In this document: piece by piece, positions 8,563-19,914 of the stretch
Numbering within the stretch: the stretch's first letter is position 1
Layout of the letters: each line of letters begins with the position of its first letter
Assembly: GCF_020166415.1 (NCBI RefSeq)
Contig: NZ_JAIQXV010000015.1
Coordinates: forward strand, 61,127 to 125,126
Direction of reading: 5' to 3'
Source of the DNA: Deinococcus multiflagellatus
Lineage (GTDB): Bacteria; Deinococcota; Deinococci; Deinococcales; Deinococcaceae
DNA: 64,000 nucleotides
Translations under genes and position numbers: made by a program
Notes under the pieces: model-generated
Seen by the model: the letters and a program-made list of their open reading frames with translations, nothing else
The model's database searches: none
What the model was told of the DNA's origin: nothing

Positions 8563-8888
8563 GACAGCCCCCCAATCACGCCGCGCACGGCGCGGGCAAA
8601 CTGCTCGTACCGCTCGCGCTGGGCACGCAGTTCACGCTGCCCGGCCGGGGTCAGGGTGTACACCTTCACCGGGCTGCCACCCCGGGGCAACACCTGAAAC
8701 TCGCCGCGCAGAAAGCCCTGCTTCTCCAGGCGGTGCAGCGCGGGGTACAGCGTGCCCTCGCGCAGGGAGAAGTAGCCGTCAGTGGCGGCCTGCACGTCGG
8801 CAATGATCTGGCCGCCGTAGCGGGGGCCATGCTCCAGGCTGGCCAGGAGAAGCAGGTCGAGGTGGCCTTTGAGTTGCTGCGCGTCCAT
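8559..8888 (-). CDS. PadR-family transcriptional regulator
   Basis: A 109-residue PadR regulator: LKGHLDLLLLASLEHGPRYGGQII, the wing region REGTLYPALHRLEKQGFLRG, and VYTLTPAGQREL. The ATG at 8888 is chosen because AAAGGAG lies directly upstream and the family starts here; an earlier in-frame start exists. It overlaps the next gene by four bases and probably represses its own operon, as PadR proteins encoded next to permease-prefix membrane proteins usually do. Confidence 0.92.
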   Translation of the reverse strand: MDAQQLKGHLDLLLLASLEHGPRYGGQIIADVQAATDGYFSLREGTLYPALHRLEKQGFLRGEFQVLPRGGSPVKVYTLTPAGQRELRAQRERYEQFARAVRGVIGGLS

Positions 8889-9014
8889 AGGGCTCCTTTC
8901 CGGGACTGCCAGGGCAGCCTCGGTTTCCAATGTGCGAGCATCGTAAAGCGAGGAGCATCGGGATGCAAGGGCAAGTGACCGCGCACAGAAGCGTGACCGG
9001 TGACCCTCAACGCT

Positions 9015-9257
9015 TTACTTCGGTTGGCGCTGGTCCAGCACCTGAAAGGTCCAGGCACGCACGCCTTCAGGGACCGGCAGCGGCGGCACCTCGCCCGCCC
9101 AGCGGCTGGCCACCAGGGTCAGGGCGGGTTGCCCGGGGCTGAGCAGCAGTTCGGCGCCCAGAAAGCCGGGCTGTGCGGGCAGCGTGTCCAGAAAGCCACG
9201 CAGGGCCGCGCGGGCGGCGTCGCCCTGGCCCTCGGCGTAGTGCACCCAGGCGCTCAT
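9015..9257 (-). CDS. ABM-like small protein
   Basis: An 80-residue protein with the compact ferredoxin-like pattern of antibiotic-biosynthesis-monooxygenase (ABM) proteins: MSAWVHYAEGQGDAARAALRGFL, PGFLGAELL, ALTLVASRW. Its ATG overlaps the stop of the M23 peptidase gene by four bases. Function unknown; too short for firm placement. Confidence 0.65.
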   Translation of the reverse strand: MSAWVHYAEGQGDAARAALRGFLDTLPAQPGFLGAELLLSPGQPALTLVASRWAGEVPPLPVPEGVRAWTFQVLDQRQPK

Positions 9258-10087
9258 GGGTAGAAGCTGAGGGGATCGCGTGGGGTCCAGCTTTCGCCGG
9301 GGCCCCAGCGCAGGTAGGTGCCGAAATGCAGGTGGGGGCCGGTGGTGCGCCCCGTGTTGCCCACCCGTCCCACCGGTTGCCCCTGCACCACGAGTTCACC
9401 CGCGCGCACCAGCGTGCCGCTCAGGTGCGCGTAGCGGGTGACCCAACCGTCCGGGTGCTGCAGCACCACGGTCCAGCCCCAGCCCCGGGCAAAGTCGGCG
9501 CGGGCTTCCAGCACCCGCCCGGCGCGGGCGGCCAGCACAGGGGTGCCCATAGGCGCGCTGATGTCCACCCCATAGTGCATTTCCCGCTCGCCCAGCAGTT
9601 CCCGCTCGCCATACCCGCTGCTGACAGCGCCGTAGCCCGGTAGGGGCCACAGCCACAGGCCCCGGCCACTGCTGCTGGCCGTGCGGACCACCATGCCGCC
9701 ACTCGCCCGCGCGGAGGCGGCGACTGCGGCGCGCGCCGGAATCTTCAGTTGCGCCCCGGCCCAGACGGCCCGGCCCCCCCGGTACTGCGGGTTGGTCTGC
9801 AGCAGCGCCCCCAGGCTGACCCCGGCGCGCGCCGCGATGCTGCCCAGGGTCTCGCCCGGCGCCACGGTGTAGGCGCGGCCGGGGGTAGGGCGCTCGGGCA
9901 CGGTGATCACCCAGCCGGCCTGCAGAGCGCCGCCACGCAGCCGGGGATTGGCGGCCTGCAGCTGGGCCGTGCTCAGGCCGTGCCGGGCCGCAATGCCGCT
10001 CAGGGTCTCGCCGGGCTTCACGCGGTAGGACGCGGCCCCGGCCACGGTGCCCAGCAGCAGCAGGCCCACCATGAAGAAAGGCTTCAC
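9254..10087 (-). CDS. LysM-LysM-M23 peptidoglycan endopeptidase
   Basis: A 277-residue exported cell-wall hydrolase. After a signal peptide (MKPFFMVGLLLLGTVAGA), two LysM repeats follow (about 21-64 and 72-115; YRVKPGETLSGIAARHGLS and YTVAPGETLGSIAARAGVS), then an M23 zinc peptidase domain with HYGVDISAPMGTPV (HxGxD) and the second zinc motif HLHFG. The GTG at 10087 is preferred: TATGCT (10095-10100 on the minus strand) lies seven bases upstream; ATGs at 10099 and 10108 are alternatives but overlap that -10. It should bind and cleave peptidoglycan cross-links. It is divergent from truA. Confidence 0.9.
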   Translation of the reverse strand: MKPFFMVGLLLLGTVAGAASYRVKPGETLSGIAARHGLSTAQLQAANPRLRGGALQAGWVITVPERPTPGRAYTVAPGETLGSIAARAGVSLGALLQTNPQYRGGRAVWAGAQLKIPARAAVAASARASGGMVVRTASSSGRGLWLWPLPGYGAVSSGYGERELLGEREMHYGVDISAPMGTPVLAARAGRVLEARADFARGWGWTVVLQHPDGWVTRYAHLSGTLVRAGELVVQGQPVGRVGNTGRTTGPHLHFGTYLRWGPGESWTPRDPLSFYP

Positions 10088-10153
10088 GCCGCGTAGCATA
10101 GGTCTCATGCCCCGCGCGCACCGTGAGAAAGCCCGCGCTTGGCCCCCCTCCCC

Positions 10154-10993
10154 ATGACCCGCCCCCCTGCCCCCCCGCCCCCGGCCTTTCGTCCCCCCGA
10201 CGGCCACCGCCGCCTGCGCCTGACCGTGGCCTGGGACGGCGCCCCTTTCGCCGGCTGGCAGGCCCAGGCCAACGCCCCCAGCGTGCAGGACACCCTGCAC
10301 GCGGCGTTCGCCCGTCTGGGCGCCGACCGCTTTCGCCCGGTGGCAGCTGGCCGCACCGACGCCGGGGTGCACGCCGAGGCCATGCCCGTGCATGTGGACG
10401 TGCCCGGGACCTTCCGCGTGCCCCCGGAGCGGCTGGCCCGCGCGCTGAATGCGTGGCTGCCGCCGACCGTGGCGGTGCTGGACGCCCAGCCTGCTCCCTT
10501 TGGCTTTCACGCCCGCTTTTCGTGCCTGGAGCGGCGCTATGTCTACCGCCTGTGGTGCGCGCCGCAGCGCCATCCGCTGTGGGCGGGCCGGGCGCTGCAT
10601 GTGCCGCCGGCCCTGGACGTGGCGGCCATGAACGCCGCCGCGCAGGCCCTGACCGGCACCCACGACTTCGCCGCCTTTGCCACCCAGGAAGACCGCCAGA
10701 CCGTGCGTGAGCTGCGGCACCTGACTGTGGTGCCCGGGGCCGCCGCAGACGGGGCGGGGCTCTGGGCCATTCACGTGCACGGCGAGAGTTTTCTGCGCCA
10801 CATGGTGCGCGGGCTGGTGGGCACCCTGCTGCTGGTGGGGCAGGGCAAGCTGGACCCGGCCGGGGTGCAGGGCATCTTGCACAGCCGCCAGCGCGCGCAG
10901 GCGGGGGCGAACGTGGCGGCCAGCGGGCTGTACTTTGCGGGCGCGCTTTACCCCGGCGACCCGGCCAGCACCACCATCCGTTCCTCGCGGTAG
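10154..10993 (+). CDS. truA: tRNA pseudouridine(38-40) synthase TruA
   Basis: A 279-residue TruA. The catalytic motif [10 protein letters not shown] carries Asp69; other family features are [12 protein letters not shown] near the N-terminus, [16 protein letters not shown] and [21 protein letters not shown]. It isomerises uridines 38-40 of the tRNA anticodon arm. The ATG at 10154 is preferred to an upstream TTG. The N-terminus is Pro-rich. Its 3' end overlaps the opposing methyltransferase gene by 46 bases. Confidence 0.93.
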   Translation: MTRPPAPPPPAFRPPDGHRRLRLTVAWDGAPFAGWQAQANAPSVQDTLHAAFARLGADRFRPVAAGRTDAGVHAEAMPVHVDVPGTFRVPPERLARALNAWLPPTVAVLDAQPAPFGFHARFSCLERRYVYRLWCAPQRHPLWAGRALHVPPALDVAAMNAAAQALTGTHDFAAFATQEDRQTVRELRHLTVVPGAAADGAGLWAIHVHGESFLRHMVRGLVGTLLLVGQGKLDPAGVQGILHSRQRAQAGANVAASGLYFAGALYPGDPASTTIRSSR

Positions 10994-11607
10994 AGGAGGC
11001 CCTGCGGCCCGGCGTGCGCGTCCCAGTCGCCCAGGCGCCCGGGTTCCTGCATCCAATCGCAGCGCGTGGCCCAGTCTTCGCGGGTGGGCACACGCGCCTG
11101 TACACTGACCCGCCATTCGCCCAGCACCGACCAGCCCACGGCCGCCAGCCGGTCTGGCACCTGCGGTACCTCCAGCCGGGGCCCCACGTACAGAAAGCGG
11201 GCGCCGGGGGCCGCCAGTTCCGGCAGGCGCAGGATGACGCCCGTGGGCCCGCGCCGCGACACGATCAGGTCGAAAGGGCCCCCCACGGCTGGTGGCACCT
11301 CGCCCTTGCCGTTCCAGGCCACGAACTCGGCGCTGGGGGCCTGCACCTGGGCCTGGGCCAGAAAGTCTGGAACCGCGTCGTAGCCCACCCAGCGCGCGGC
11401 CAGGGGGCCAAAGCGCGCGGCGTCCGGGCCGTGGCCGCAGCCCGCTTCCAGCACGCGCGTCTGTGGAGTCAGCTGCCCCATCAGCAGCAGGTCGAAAGTC
11501 TGTTCGGGGTCGGGGCCGTCCAGGGTGCGGGTCCAGGGGTGGCGGTATTCGCCGCGTTCCTGGGCCAGCCGGGCGTACCACGCGGGGGAATGGGGGCGTT
11601 CCGTCAC
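10948..11607 (-). CDS. Class I SAM-dependent methyltransferase
   Basis: A 219-residue methyltransferase from the GTG at 11607; TACGGT lies six bases upstream, the usual leaderless layout here, which favours it over two further in-frame starts. Motif I is [15 protein letters not shown], motif II acidic residue in [14 protein letters not shown], and motif IV-like [10 protein letters not shown]. Substrate unknown. Convergent overlap of 46 bases with truA. Confidence 0.8.
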   Translation of the reverse strand: MTERPHSPAWYARLAQERGEYRHPWTRTLDGPDPEQTFDLLLMGQLTPQTRVLEAGCGHGPDAARFGPLAARWVGYDAVPDFLAQAQVQAPSAEFVAWNGKGEVPPAVGGPFDLIVSRRGPTGVILRLPELAAPGARFLYVGPRLEVPQVPDRLAAVGWSVLGEWRVSVQARVPTREDWATRCDWMQEPGRLGDWDAHAGPQGLLYREERMVVLAGSPG

Positions 11608-11710
11608 GGCCGCACCGTATCCCGTGCGGGTCCGGGTGCGCATCGGCCATGAAGCGCAGTCCCGGGTGCCCCTCATGCGGCCCGGCGCGCCTGCCCGTTA
11701 GCCTCGGGCC

Positions 11711-12244
11711 ATGCCCGAACAGGTGGTCTTTCCGGGGCTCTGCCCGCCCAAAGACGGCGCCCAGCCCCTCTGGCGCGGCGGGCTGGTGGGCTGCGGCGCC
11801 CTGAGCGCGGCGACCCTGCTGCGTGTGCAGGCCGAGCGGCGGGGGCTGGACCTGCCCCCACGGGACGAGCTGGCCGGCGAACTGGCCGCGTGGCAGGGGG
11901 CCTTTCGGGTGCCCCTGACCGGCGGCTGGCGGGCCACCTGGCCGTGGCGCTGGCTGAGTGGGGTCAACGGCGCCCTGATCGCCCGGGGCCTGCCCCTGCG
12001 CGCCCGGGGGCTGTGGGGGGTGCGCCGAGGGCCTGCCCTGGAAGCCCATCTGGAGCGCCTGTTTGCCCAAGGCCTTCCTGTGGTGGGCCTGGAATTCAGC
12101 CCCCGGCAGCAGCATTACGGGGTGCTGCGCGCCTACCAGCCGGGCGGCGAGCTACGCGCCGCGCTGAACGCGACTGGCGAGCCATTGGTGCTGAGCCCCC
12201 GCCTGGGCCTGGGCGGCGTGTTCTGGGTGGAACCTGCCCCCTGA
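11711..12244 (+). CDS. Conserved hypothetical protein, Deinococcus type
   Basis: A 177-residue protein without a recognised family. It has a Trp/Gly-rich centre (WRATWPWRWLSG), and an N-terminal LCPPKDG segment. Coding is supported by strong third-position GC bias, a TAGCCT hexamer six bases before the ATG, and clean convergence with the next gene once that gene's frameshift is corrected. No signal peptide or membrane helix. Confidence 0.7.
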   Translation: MPEQVVFPGLCPPKDGAQPLWRGGLVGCGALSAATLLRVQAERRGLDLPPRDELAGELAAWQGAFRVPLTGGWRATWPWRWLSGVNGALIARGLPLRARGLWGVRRGPALEAHLERLFAQGLPVVGLEFSPRQQHYGVLRAYQPGGELRAALNATGEPLVLSPRLGLGGVFWVEPAP

Positions 12245-12251
12245 TCCAACC

Positions 12252-13071
12252 TCACGAACCAGCGCTTGAGGCCGGCACGGTCCCCACCGCCAGCAGATGC
12301 GGGCTGATGCCCAGCAACGCCGCCCTCACGCTCCACCTGCCGCAGCGCCCGCAGGATACCCTCGCGCCGGGCGGGGTCGGCCAGCGCCTGCTCGGGGTCG
12401 CGCAGCAGGTTTGCGGGGCCTTCAATGGCCCGCACCTCCACCCCCGCAAAGCCAGCGGCCTGCACTTCAGCGGCCAGTTCGTGCGGGTGGTGAAAATAGG
12501 CGGTGGTAAAGAAGCCGGGGCGGCCTTCCGGGTTGCGGTAGACGCCTGTGTCGTAGGCGGTCTCCCGAATGGGCCGGGCGTAGGCCTCATCTATGTCCAG
12601 GCGCGAGAAGTCGCCCGCGATGGCGGCAGCCCGCGAGATGGCCGCCACCACCACACGCCCACCCGGCTTCAGCACCCGGCGCGCCTCGGCCAGCGCCTGG
12701 GCCCGGTCGGCCGCTGCGGGCAGGTGATACAGCGGGCCCAGCAGCAGCGCGGCGTCGGCCTCGTTGTCTGGGTAGGGCAGTCGCCGCCCGTCCCCCAGCG
12801 TCACCGAGGCCAGCCTTACCAGCGTGGGATCGGCGCGCAGCCGCTCCACATGCCCCGGCATGGCGTCCAGCGCGTGCACCACGTACCCCTGCCCCAGCAG
12901 TTCCCGTGCATAGGCGCCCGCCCCAGCCCCCACATCCACCACCGTGGCCGGCGCCGGCGGCAAGAACCGGCCCAATAACTCCACTGTCCGCACGAACTCC
13001 ACCGTGCCCAGCCCGCGCGTTAAACGGTCATGCTCCCGGTCCTGCCCGTAATACGCGCTGATCTCGGTCAT
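12252..13071 (-). CDS. Class I SAM-dependent methyltransferase, apparent frameshift near 3' end
   Basis: A methyltransferase starting at ATG 13071 (TAGGCT five bases upstream). Motif I is VVDVGAGAGAYARELL; also present are DGRRLPYPDNEADAALLLGPLYHL and the ARRVLKPGGRVVV motif. As read, the frame passes into nonsense after ...RQVERE (about 12345) and runs on to 12133, overlapping the converging gene by 112 bases. In the neighbouring frame the family-like ending LLGISPHLLAVG appears and stops at 12252, just clear of that gene. A single-base indel at about 12337-12345 is therefore likely, either a real mutation or an assembly error. Substrate unknown. Confidence 0.8.
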
Positions 13072-13711
13072 GCGACAGCCTAGAGGAGACCACACCCTAG
13101 GCACCTGCGCCGGGTGGCTTATGCCTTCAGAGAGAAAAGAGGTCAGCCAATGCCGCGAAAGCTTTGGCCCATGTTTTTAAAAGTAGAACCTGCTGGGCCG
13201 CATCAAGCCTTCTTGCCCCTCTACCGCCCAAGTCCAGACGAGGCCGTCGTGCCCGAAGGGCGCGGGCCATTGCGCGTTACCAGCGGATGGCGTCGAAGCC
13301 GGACAGGTCACTGAAGAGGGCAAAGCCGCCGACTCCAGTAAAAACTCTTGCCCAGCGCAGCGCCGCTCCCCCCTGCCCCTCTGCTGCGCAGCTCTGCGAG
13401 TCTGGGGTAGGGGGCTGGGGGGGTGGGGCTACTGCGAGAGACCGAACCCTACCCCCGCCCCACCCCCGTCGCCAACTCGGCATACCCCGCCTCCACCAGC
13501 GCCCTCTCCCGAATCCGGCAAGAATCACACACCCTACGCGGCTCCGCCCCCCCTGATAGCAGCTCCACGTCACGTCCACGGGCACCCCCACCGCCAGCGC
13601 CGTGACAGGCGCCGGGCGGGCTCGCGGGCATTACCCGGGGCCAGGGGCAGCAACCAAGCGTGGGTGGGGAGAAGCAGCAAAAAGCCCCACCGTAGGGGTG
13701 GGGGCTTCTCT
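13072..13711. other. 640-base intergenic region with G-run / C-run pair
   Basis: No convincing gene. Positions 13404-13428 contain four G-tracts of 4-7 bases, and 13445-13470 contain the roughly complementary C-tracts, so the DNA could fold as a G-quadruplex or as a long GC hairpin. A 60-residue minus-strand frame (13449-13631) has a CDSC motif but atypical composition and was not accepted. Confidence 0.5.
13678..13710 (-). terminator. Intrinsic terminator of the tRNA-Asp/tRNA-Phe unit
   Basis: On the minus strand, directly after tRNA-Phe, a GC-rich hairpin (AGCCCCCACCCC...GGTGGGGCT, slightly imperfect) is followed by TTTTTG. Confidence 0.8.
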
Positions 13712-13787
<76 letters not shown>

Positions 13788-13790
13788 TTC

Positions 13791-13868
<78 letters not shown>

Positions 13869-13957
13869 AGTCGCCTTGAAAGAAGCTGCAAAAGCAGCGG
13901 GGTTAAGGATACTGGGGGGGGCGCCCCTTGTCAACGCGCCCATACATAGGCCCGGCT

Positions 13958-14719
13958 TCAGAAGGGCGCGGCGCGGACATTCTGCACTGGTTGGTCCTGC
14001 GTGGGGTCCAGCATCAGTTCCAGGTATTCGCGGCTTTGCAGGGCGTCAATCATGGCGAAGGGGTGCTCTTCGGGCAGCAGGATGCCGCCGTCCATCTGGG
14101 TGTGGCCGTACACGCCGAAAGCGAGGCCAGCCATCTGCACGTATTCGGGCGACTGCTTGTACCAGCGCTTAGAGCTGTGGTCGGCGTAAAACAGGTCGTC
14201 ATAATGGGCGTGCGCCGGCAGGGGCGAGACGTGGGCAAACTGCACGCCCCCCACGCGGATTTCCCGGGGAAAGGTGCGCATCCAGGCGGCGAGATGGTCG
14301 GGGAGGTGCAGGCCGCCGTGCTCCGGGTCGAATTCGGCGTGAATCAGGCCGCCGCTGGTGCCCAGCATGTAGCTGGTGTTCAGCACCGCGTCGTCGTGGT
14401 TGCCCAGGATGATGTGAATGGCGTGCGGAGCCGCCGCCTGATAGGCCTTGAGGCGCTCAAGGTGCTTAACCTGTTCGCGCGCCGCCAGAAACAGGTGGTC
14501 CGGGTTGCGGGGATCAAAACGCGGCACCCCGGTCAGGCGGCTGTATTCGCGCTCGTTTTTCGGGTGCACCAGGTCGCCAATCAAGATCACCTGATACAGC
14601 CCGGCCAGCACCGGCGGCGTGGGCTGCCCGCTGCCGTCCACACAGCTGGCGGCGCGCAGCGCGGCCCACAGCGTGTCGAAGTCGGCGTGCACATCACCGA
14701 AAGCCAGGAACTTGCGCAT
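13958..14719 (-). CDS. Calcineurin-like metallophosphoesterase
   Basis: A 253-residue metallophosphoesterase with all family motifs in order: GDVHAD, ILIGDLVHPKN, LGNHDD, a mid-protein AHVSPL and a C-terminal GHTQMDGG. The ATG at 14719 is chosen because TATGCT lies seven bases before it; a codon four triplets upstream overlaps that hexamer. The frame lacks a signal peptide, so it is cytoplasmic. The fold is similar to diadenosine-tetraphosphate or protein phosphatases; substrate unknown. Confidence 0.88.
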   Translation of the reverse strand: MRKFLAFGDVHADFDTLWAALRAASCVDGSGQPTPPVLAGLYQVILIGDLVHPKNEREYSRLTGVPRFDPRNPDHLFLAAREQVKHLERLKAYQAAAPHAIHIILGNHDDAVLNTSYMLGTSGGLIHAEFDPEHGGLHLPDHLAAWMRTFPREIRVGGVQFAHVSPLPAHAHYDDLFYADHSSKRWYKQSPEYVQMAGLAFGVYGHTQMDGGILLPEEHPFAMIDALQSREYLELMLDPTQDQPVQNVRAAPF

Positions 14720-14803
14720 TGCCCCCAGCATAGCGGGTGCGCCGCCGTGTGGCCCGCGCGCGGCGGCACACCCAGCAGTTAGTGGGAGAGCGAAACTCGC
14801 TGC

Positions 14804-15403
14804 CTAGCCCTTGAGCAGCGCGTGCAGCTCCTTGTAAATGGCCCGGCTTTCTTCCACGGTCTCACCGTAGCCGCGCATCAGGATGCGGGCGGCGTCGCCG
14901 CCCTTGCCAGCCACCTTCAGCTGCTCCAGCAGGTCTTCAATGTGGCGCCGGGCCTTGTCCATCTGGGGATCGCGCGGCGGTTCTTTCGGCAGGGGCCGGG
15001 CCGAAGCGGCGCGCGGGGCCGGGGTTTCCGTTTCCAGCTCTGAGGTATTGGCGCCGTCTTCGGGGTCGTATTCCACCCAGACCGGATCGCTGCTGGGCTG
15101 CACGCCGTAGGTGCGCGCCAGTTCGGCCAGGGCAGCCAGTTTGGCGTCGGCCAGGGTGTGGGCGCTTGCCAGCCCCTCGCGGGTGGCGCCCAGCACGCTC
15201 AGGCGGGCGCGCACGATGGGCGGCTCGGGGTGGTCACAGGCCCAGGTCAGGCTCCAGCCGGGGTCAATGGCGTCTAGCTGCGGGGCCAGCACGTCCAGAT
15301 CGGGGGCCAGGGTCACGCGGGCCTGGTCGCCCCGCACGCTCAGGGTGGCCCAGGCGGTCATGCTGGCGCGCAGCGCGTCGCGCACGCGGTGAGGTTCTGC
15401 CAT
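14804..15403 (-). CDS. Protein with DdrA/Rad52-like layout
   Basis: A 199-residue protein from ATG 15403 (TACACT six bases upstream). The N-terminal 110 residues resemble the Rad52-like domain of DdrA in order and spacing: an LAPQLDAIDPGWSL segment (compare VQDRLDAVCP in DdrA), RARLSVLGATREG, a DAKLAALAELARTYGV helix (compare the SDALKRCAVQFGIG helix) and VWVEYDPED (compare WVEWDD). The C-terminal part (KARRHIEDLLEQLKVAGKGGDAARIL) is helical. The comparison is from memory of the family and not an alignment, so single-strand annealing or DNA-end binding is a hypothesis. Confidence 0.6.
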   Translation of the reverse strand: MAEPHRVRDALRASMTAWATLSVRGDQARVTLAPDLDVLAPQLDAIDPGWSLTWACDHPEPPIVRARLSVLGATREGLASAHTLADAKLAALAELARTYGVQPSSDPVWVEYDPEDGANTSELETETPAPRAASARPLPKEPPRDPQMDKARRHIEDLLEQLKVAGKGGDAARILMRGYGETVEESRAIYKELHALLKG

Positions 15404-15542
15404 GCGGGCAGTGTACCGGCTTCCGGGCCCAGGCCAGCTGAAGGTTTTCCAGACGCTGCGCATGGATGCTGTCTGTGCCTTGTCCCTGCACCCTGCAGGT
15501 CCGGCGGGGCAGGCCTCGACCGTGCCCAAAACCGGCTCCGGT

Positions 15543-17912
<2,370 letters not shown>

Positions 17913-18001
17913 GTGGTACCGGGCAGCATAGCGAAGTTCGCGCCGCCCCCCGGTGGGTGGAGCGGCGCGGCGGGGTGGGCCGGGAACGACCCCCCTTTGC
18001 C

Positions 18002-18379
18002 CTAGAACTCTTCGCTTGCCAACGCGGCGTTGGCCTGGGCGCAGCGGCCATGCAGCGGCAGGCGCTCGGCCAGCATCAGCAGCGCGTGGACATCGGTGTG
18101 CGAGAGCCCGGAACGGAAGCTGGCCGCCACGGGGGTGGTAAAGCAGGGCTGCGGCTCGGGCAGGGTGCAGTCCAGCACGCAGAACTCAAAGGCGCTGTCG
18201 TCGGGGCGCGACATCTGGTGGGTCACGGCGGCGCCGTAGCCGTTGGCAAAGCGGAAGACCAGCAGTTCGGCGCCGGGCAGGGTGTGGCGCTCGGGCAGGG
18301 CCGTGACCTGGGGAAAGGCCGCCGCTGGCACGAACAGCAAAGGGTTGATCGAAAACCCGCTCGGGTCATGCAGGGTCAT
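18002..18379 (-). CDS. Conserved hypothetical protein
   Basis: A 125-residue soluble protein with no recognised family. It has several beta-type segments (LLVFRFANGYGAAVTHQ, FEFCVLDCTL) and a C-terminal helix (TDVHALLMLAERL). An AGGAGG site lies close before the ATG. It is 89 bases upstream of the penicillin acylase gene in the same direction, but that gene has its own promoter-like TATGCT. Confidence 0.7.
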   Translation of the reverse strand: MTLHDPSGFSINPLLFVPAAAFPQVTALPERHTLPGAELLVFRFANGYGAAVTHQMSRPDDSAFEFCVLDCTLPEPQPCFTTPVAASFRSGLSHTDVHALLMLAERLPLHGRCAQANAALASEEF

Positions 18380-18877
18380 GGTAGAAACCGCCTCCTTTTG
18401 CCGGCCTGTCGCCGGTTTCTGTCACCGGAACCGCGCACCGTCAGTCTGAGTAATCTTGCGCCGCGCAACTGACATGGGCCTTACGGCGCACAAGTTCAAG
18501 ACCGCCGGGAGGCGATGAATAAGGGGGCGAGATGAGCGGGGCGCAGCGTGGGGACCGGCGCTGGGGCGTGGTCCACGCCGCCCAGCCATGAGAAACCGGC
18601 GCATCCCCTGGGCGGGCGGGTGTGATAACGGGCGGTCTGCTGGCCCCTTTCTGCCGCCCGGCCCCACCCCGCGCCCGTGAGTGGACCCTGACCTGGCACT
18701 GAGGGGGGTGAGGGCCACCCCATAGGCCCCTGAGCAAAGGCCACAGGCGACCTTGGCCGTCCCTGCAGAAAAAGCCGGGGGTTCGCCCCGCAAGGTAGGC
18801 GGCAGGAGCGCCAACCCGGCCGCTCCCTGTTCACCGCCAGCCTGCCCGTTCCCGGAGCAGCTGGCCGAGGTGCCTGC
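18380..18877. other. 498-base intergenic region between divergent genes
   Basis: No gene or clear repeat seen. A TAATCT hexamer near 18450 on the plus strand is the only promoter-like feature noticed. Confidence 0.4.
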
Positions 18878-19807
18878 ATGCGTCAACCCCGTTTCCGCTC
18901 GACCGCGCTTCCCCGCCTGTTGCTGGCGTCTCTGACCCTGGGCCTGCTGGCCGCCCCCGCTGCACAGGCGCAGACCACCCCAGTGCCGGCCCAGACCACG
19001 CCCAACCTGGGCCTGCCGGGCCGCGCTGCCCCGAACCAGCGTGCGCCGGCGACCTCTCAGAGCGGCAGTTCAGACAGCGCCCAGTCCAGCAGTGACGCGG
19101 CCCCGACCGAGGCCCCGGCCACCGAGCCAACTGACGCCGCCGAGACCGACGCCACGGCCCCGGCAGCGGCCGACGTGGCCCCCGCCAGCACAGCACCGGA
19201 CAGGCCCCTTCCGGCCACGGGCGAGTTGAAGGTGCCCGTGCTGGACGGCGAGCGGGCCCTGAAAACGGTGGCCACGGTGCTGGGCGAGGCGGTGATTTAC
19301 GCCCCCGCCACCCAGAACGCGCTGACCCGAACCGTGCAGGTCCTGGAGGCCCAGGGCTACACCCGGGTGACGGAGGGGACGAGCGGCGAGGACGCGCAGA
19401 CGGTCCGGCTGCAGAAAGACGACCAGACCTACGAACTGAGCGGGCGTACCCAGGTGGGCCTGACGGTGGTGGCCCTGGCCCGGGTGAGGGACAGCCCGGC
19501 CCCGGCTGAGGGTGGAGACGCTTCAGAGGCCAGTGAGCCAGACAGCAGCGAAGCCGACACCAGCGAACCGGCCCCGGCCACCACGCCCGCCGCCGAACCA
19601 GGGGCGACGCCTGACCAGAGCGCGCCTCCAGCTCCAGAGGACGCCGGGGAAGGCGAGGCGGCACCAGAAGAGACAGCCCCCGATGCCGAGCCCGCCCCGG
19701 ATTCCGAACCAGCTCCCGAGAGCACGGAGCCGGAGACCGGTACATCTGGGCCGGCAGAGGAAACGACTCCGGCACCCGGCGCGCCCACGGGTCCTGCCCA
19801 GCCCTGA
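18878..19807 (+). CDS. Exported protein with acidic Pro/Glu-rich tail
   Basis: A 309-residue protein. A signal peptide (LLLASLTLGLLAAPAAQA) is followed by a low-complexity Thr/Ala/Ser-rich linker, one short folded part at about residues 113-200 (LDGERALKTVATVLGEAVIY, VQVLEAQGYTRV, VRLQKDDQTYELSG), and about 100 residues of Pro/Ala/Glu-rich disordered sequence with strong net negative charge. The folded part is not recognised. Probably a surface or periplasmic protein. Confidence 0.75.
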   Translation: MRQPRFRSTALPRLLLASLTLGLLAAPAAQAQTTPVPAQTTPNLGLPGRAAPNQRAPATSQSGSSDSAQSSSDAAPTEAPATEPTDAAETDATAPAAADVAPASTAPDRPLPATGELKVPVLDGERALKTVATVLGEAVIYAPATQNALTRTVQVLEAQGYTRVTEGTSGEDAQTVRLQKDDQTYELSGRTQVGLTVVALARVRDSPAPAEGGDASEASEPDSSEADTSEPAPATTPAAEPGATPDQSAPPAPEDAGEGEAAPEETAPDAEPAPDSEPAPESTEPETGTSGPAEETTPAPGAPTGPAQP

Positions 19808-19914
19808 CCACTCCCAAACCCCCGCCCCTTCACCGGCCGCCTTTTGGGGCGGCTGGTCCGTTTGGGCTGCAAGGCAGGCGCCAGCCGACCGCGCCCACAG
19901 GTACAATCGGCGCG

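Noticed and set aside
9254..12115. Very long minus-strand open frame of 953 codons
   Set aside because: Only the last ~277 codons (the M23 peptidase) look like protein; the rest is the antisense of truA and neighbours, open because of high G+C.
13449..13631. 60-residue minus-strand frame with a CDSC motif
   Set aside because: Composition and surrounding low-complexity G/C runs look non-coding; no family features and no ribosome-binding site.
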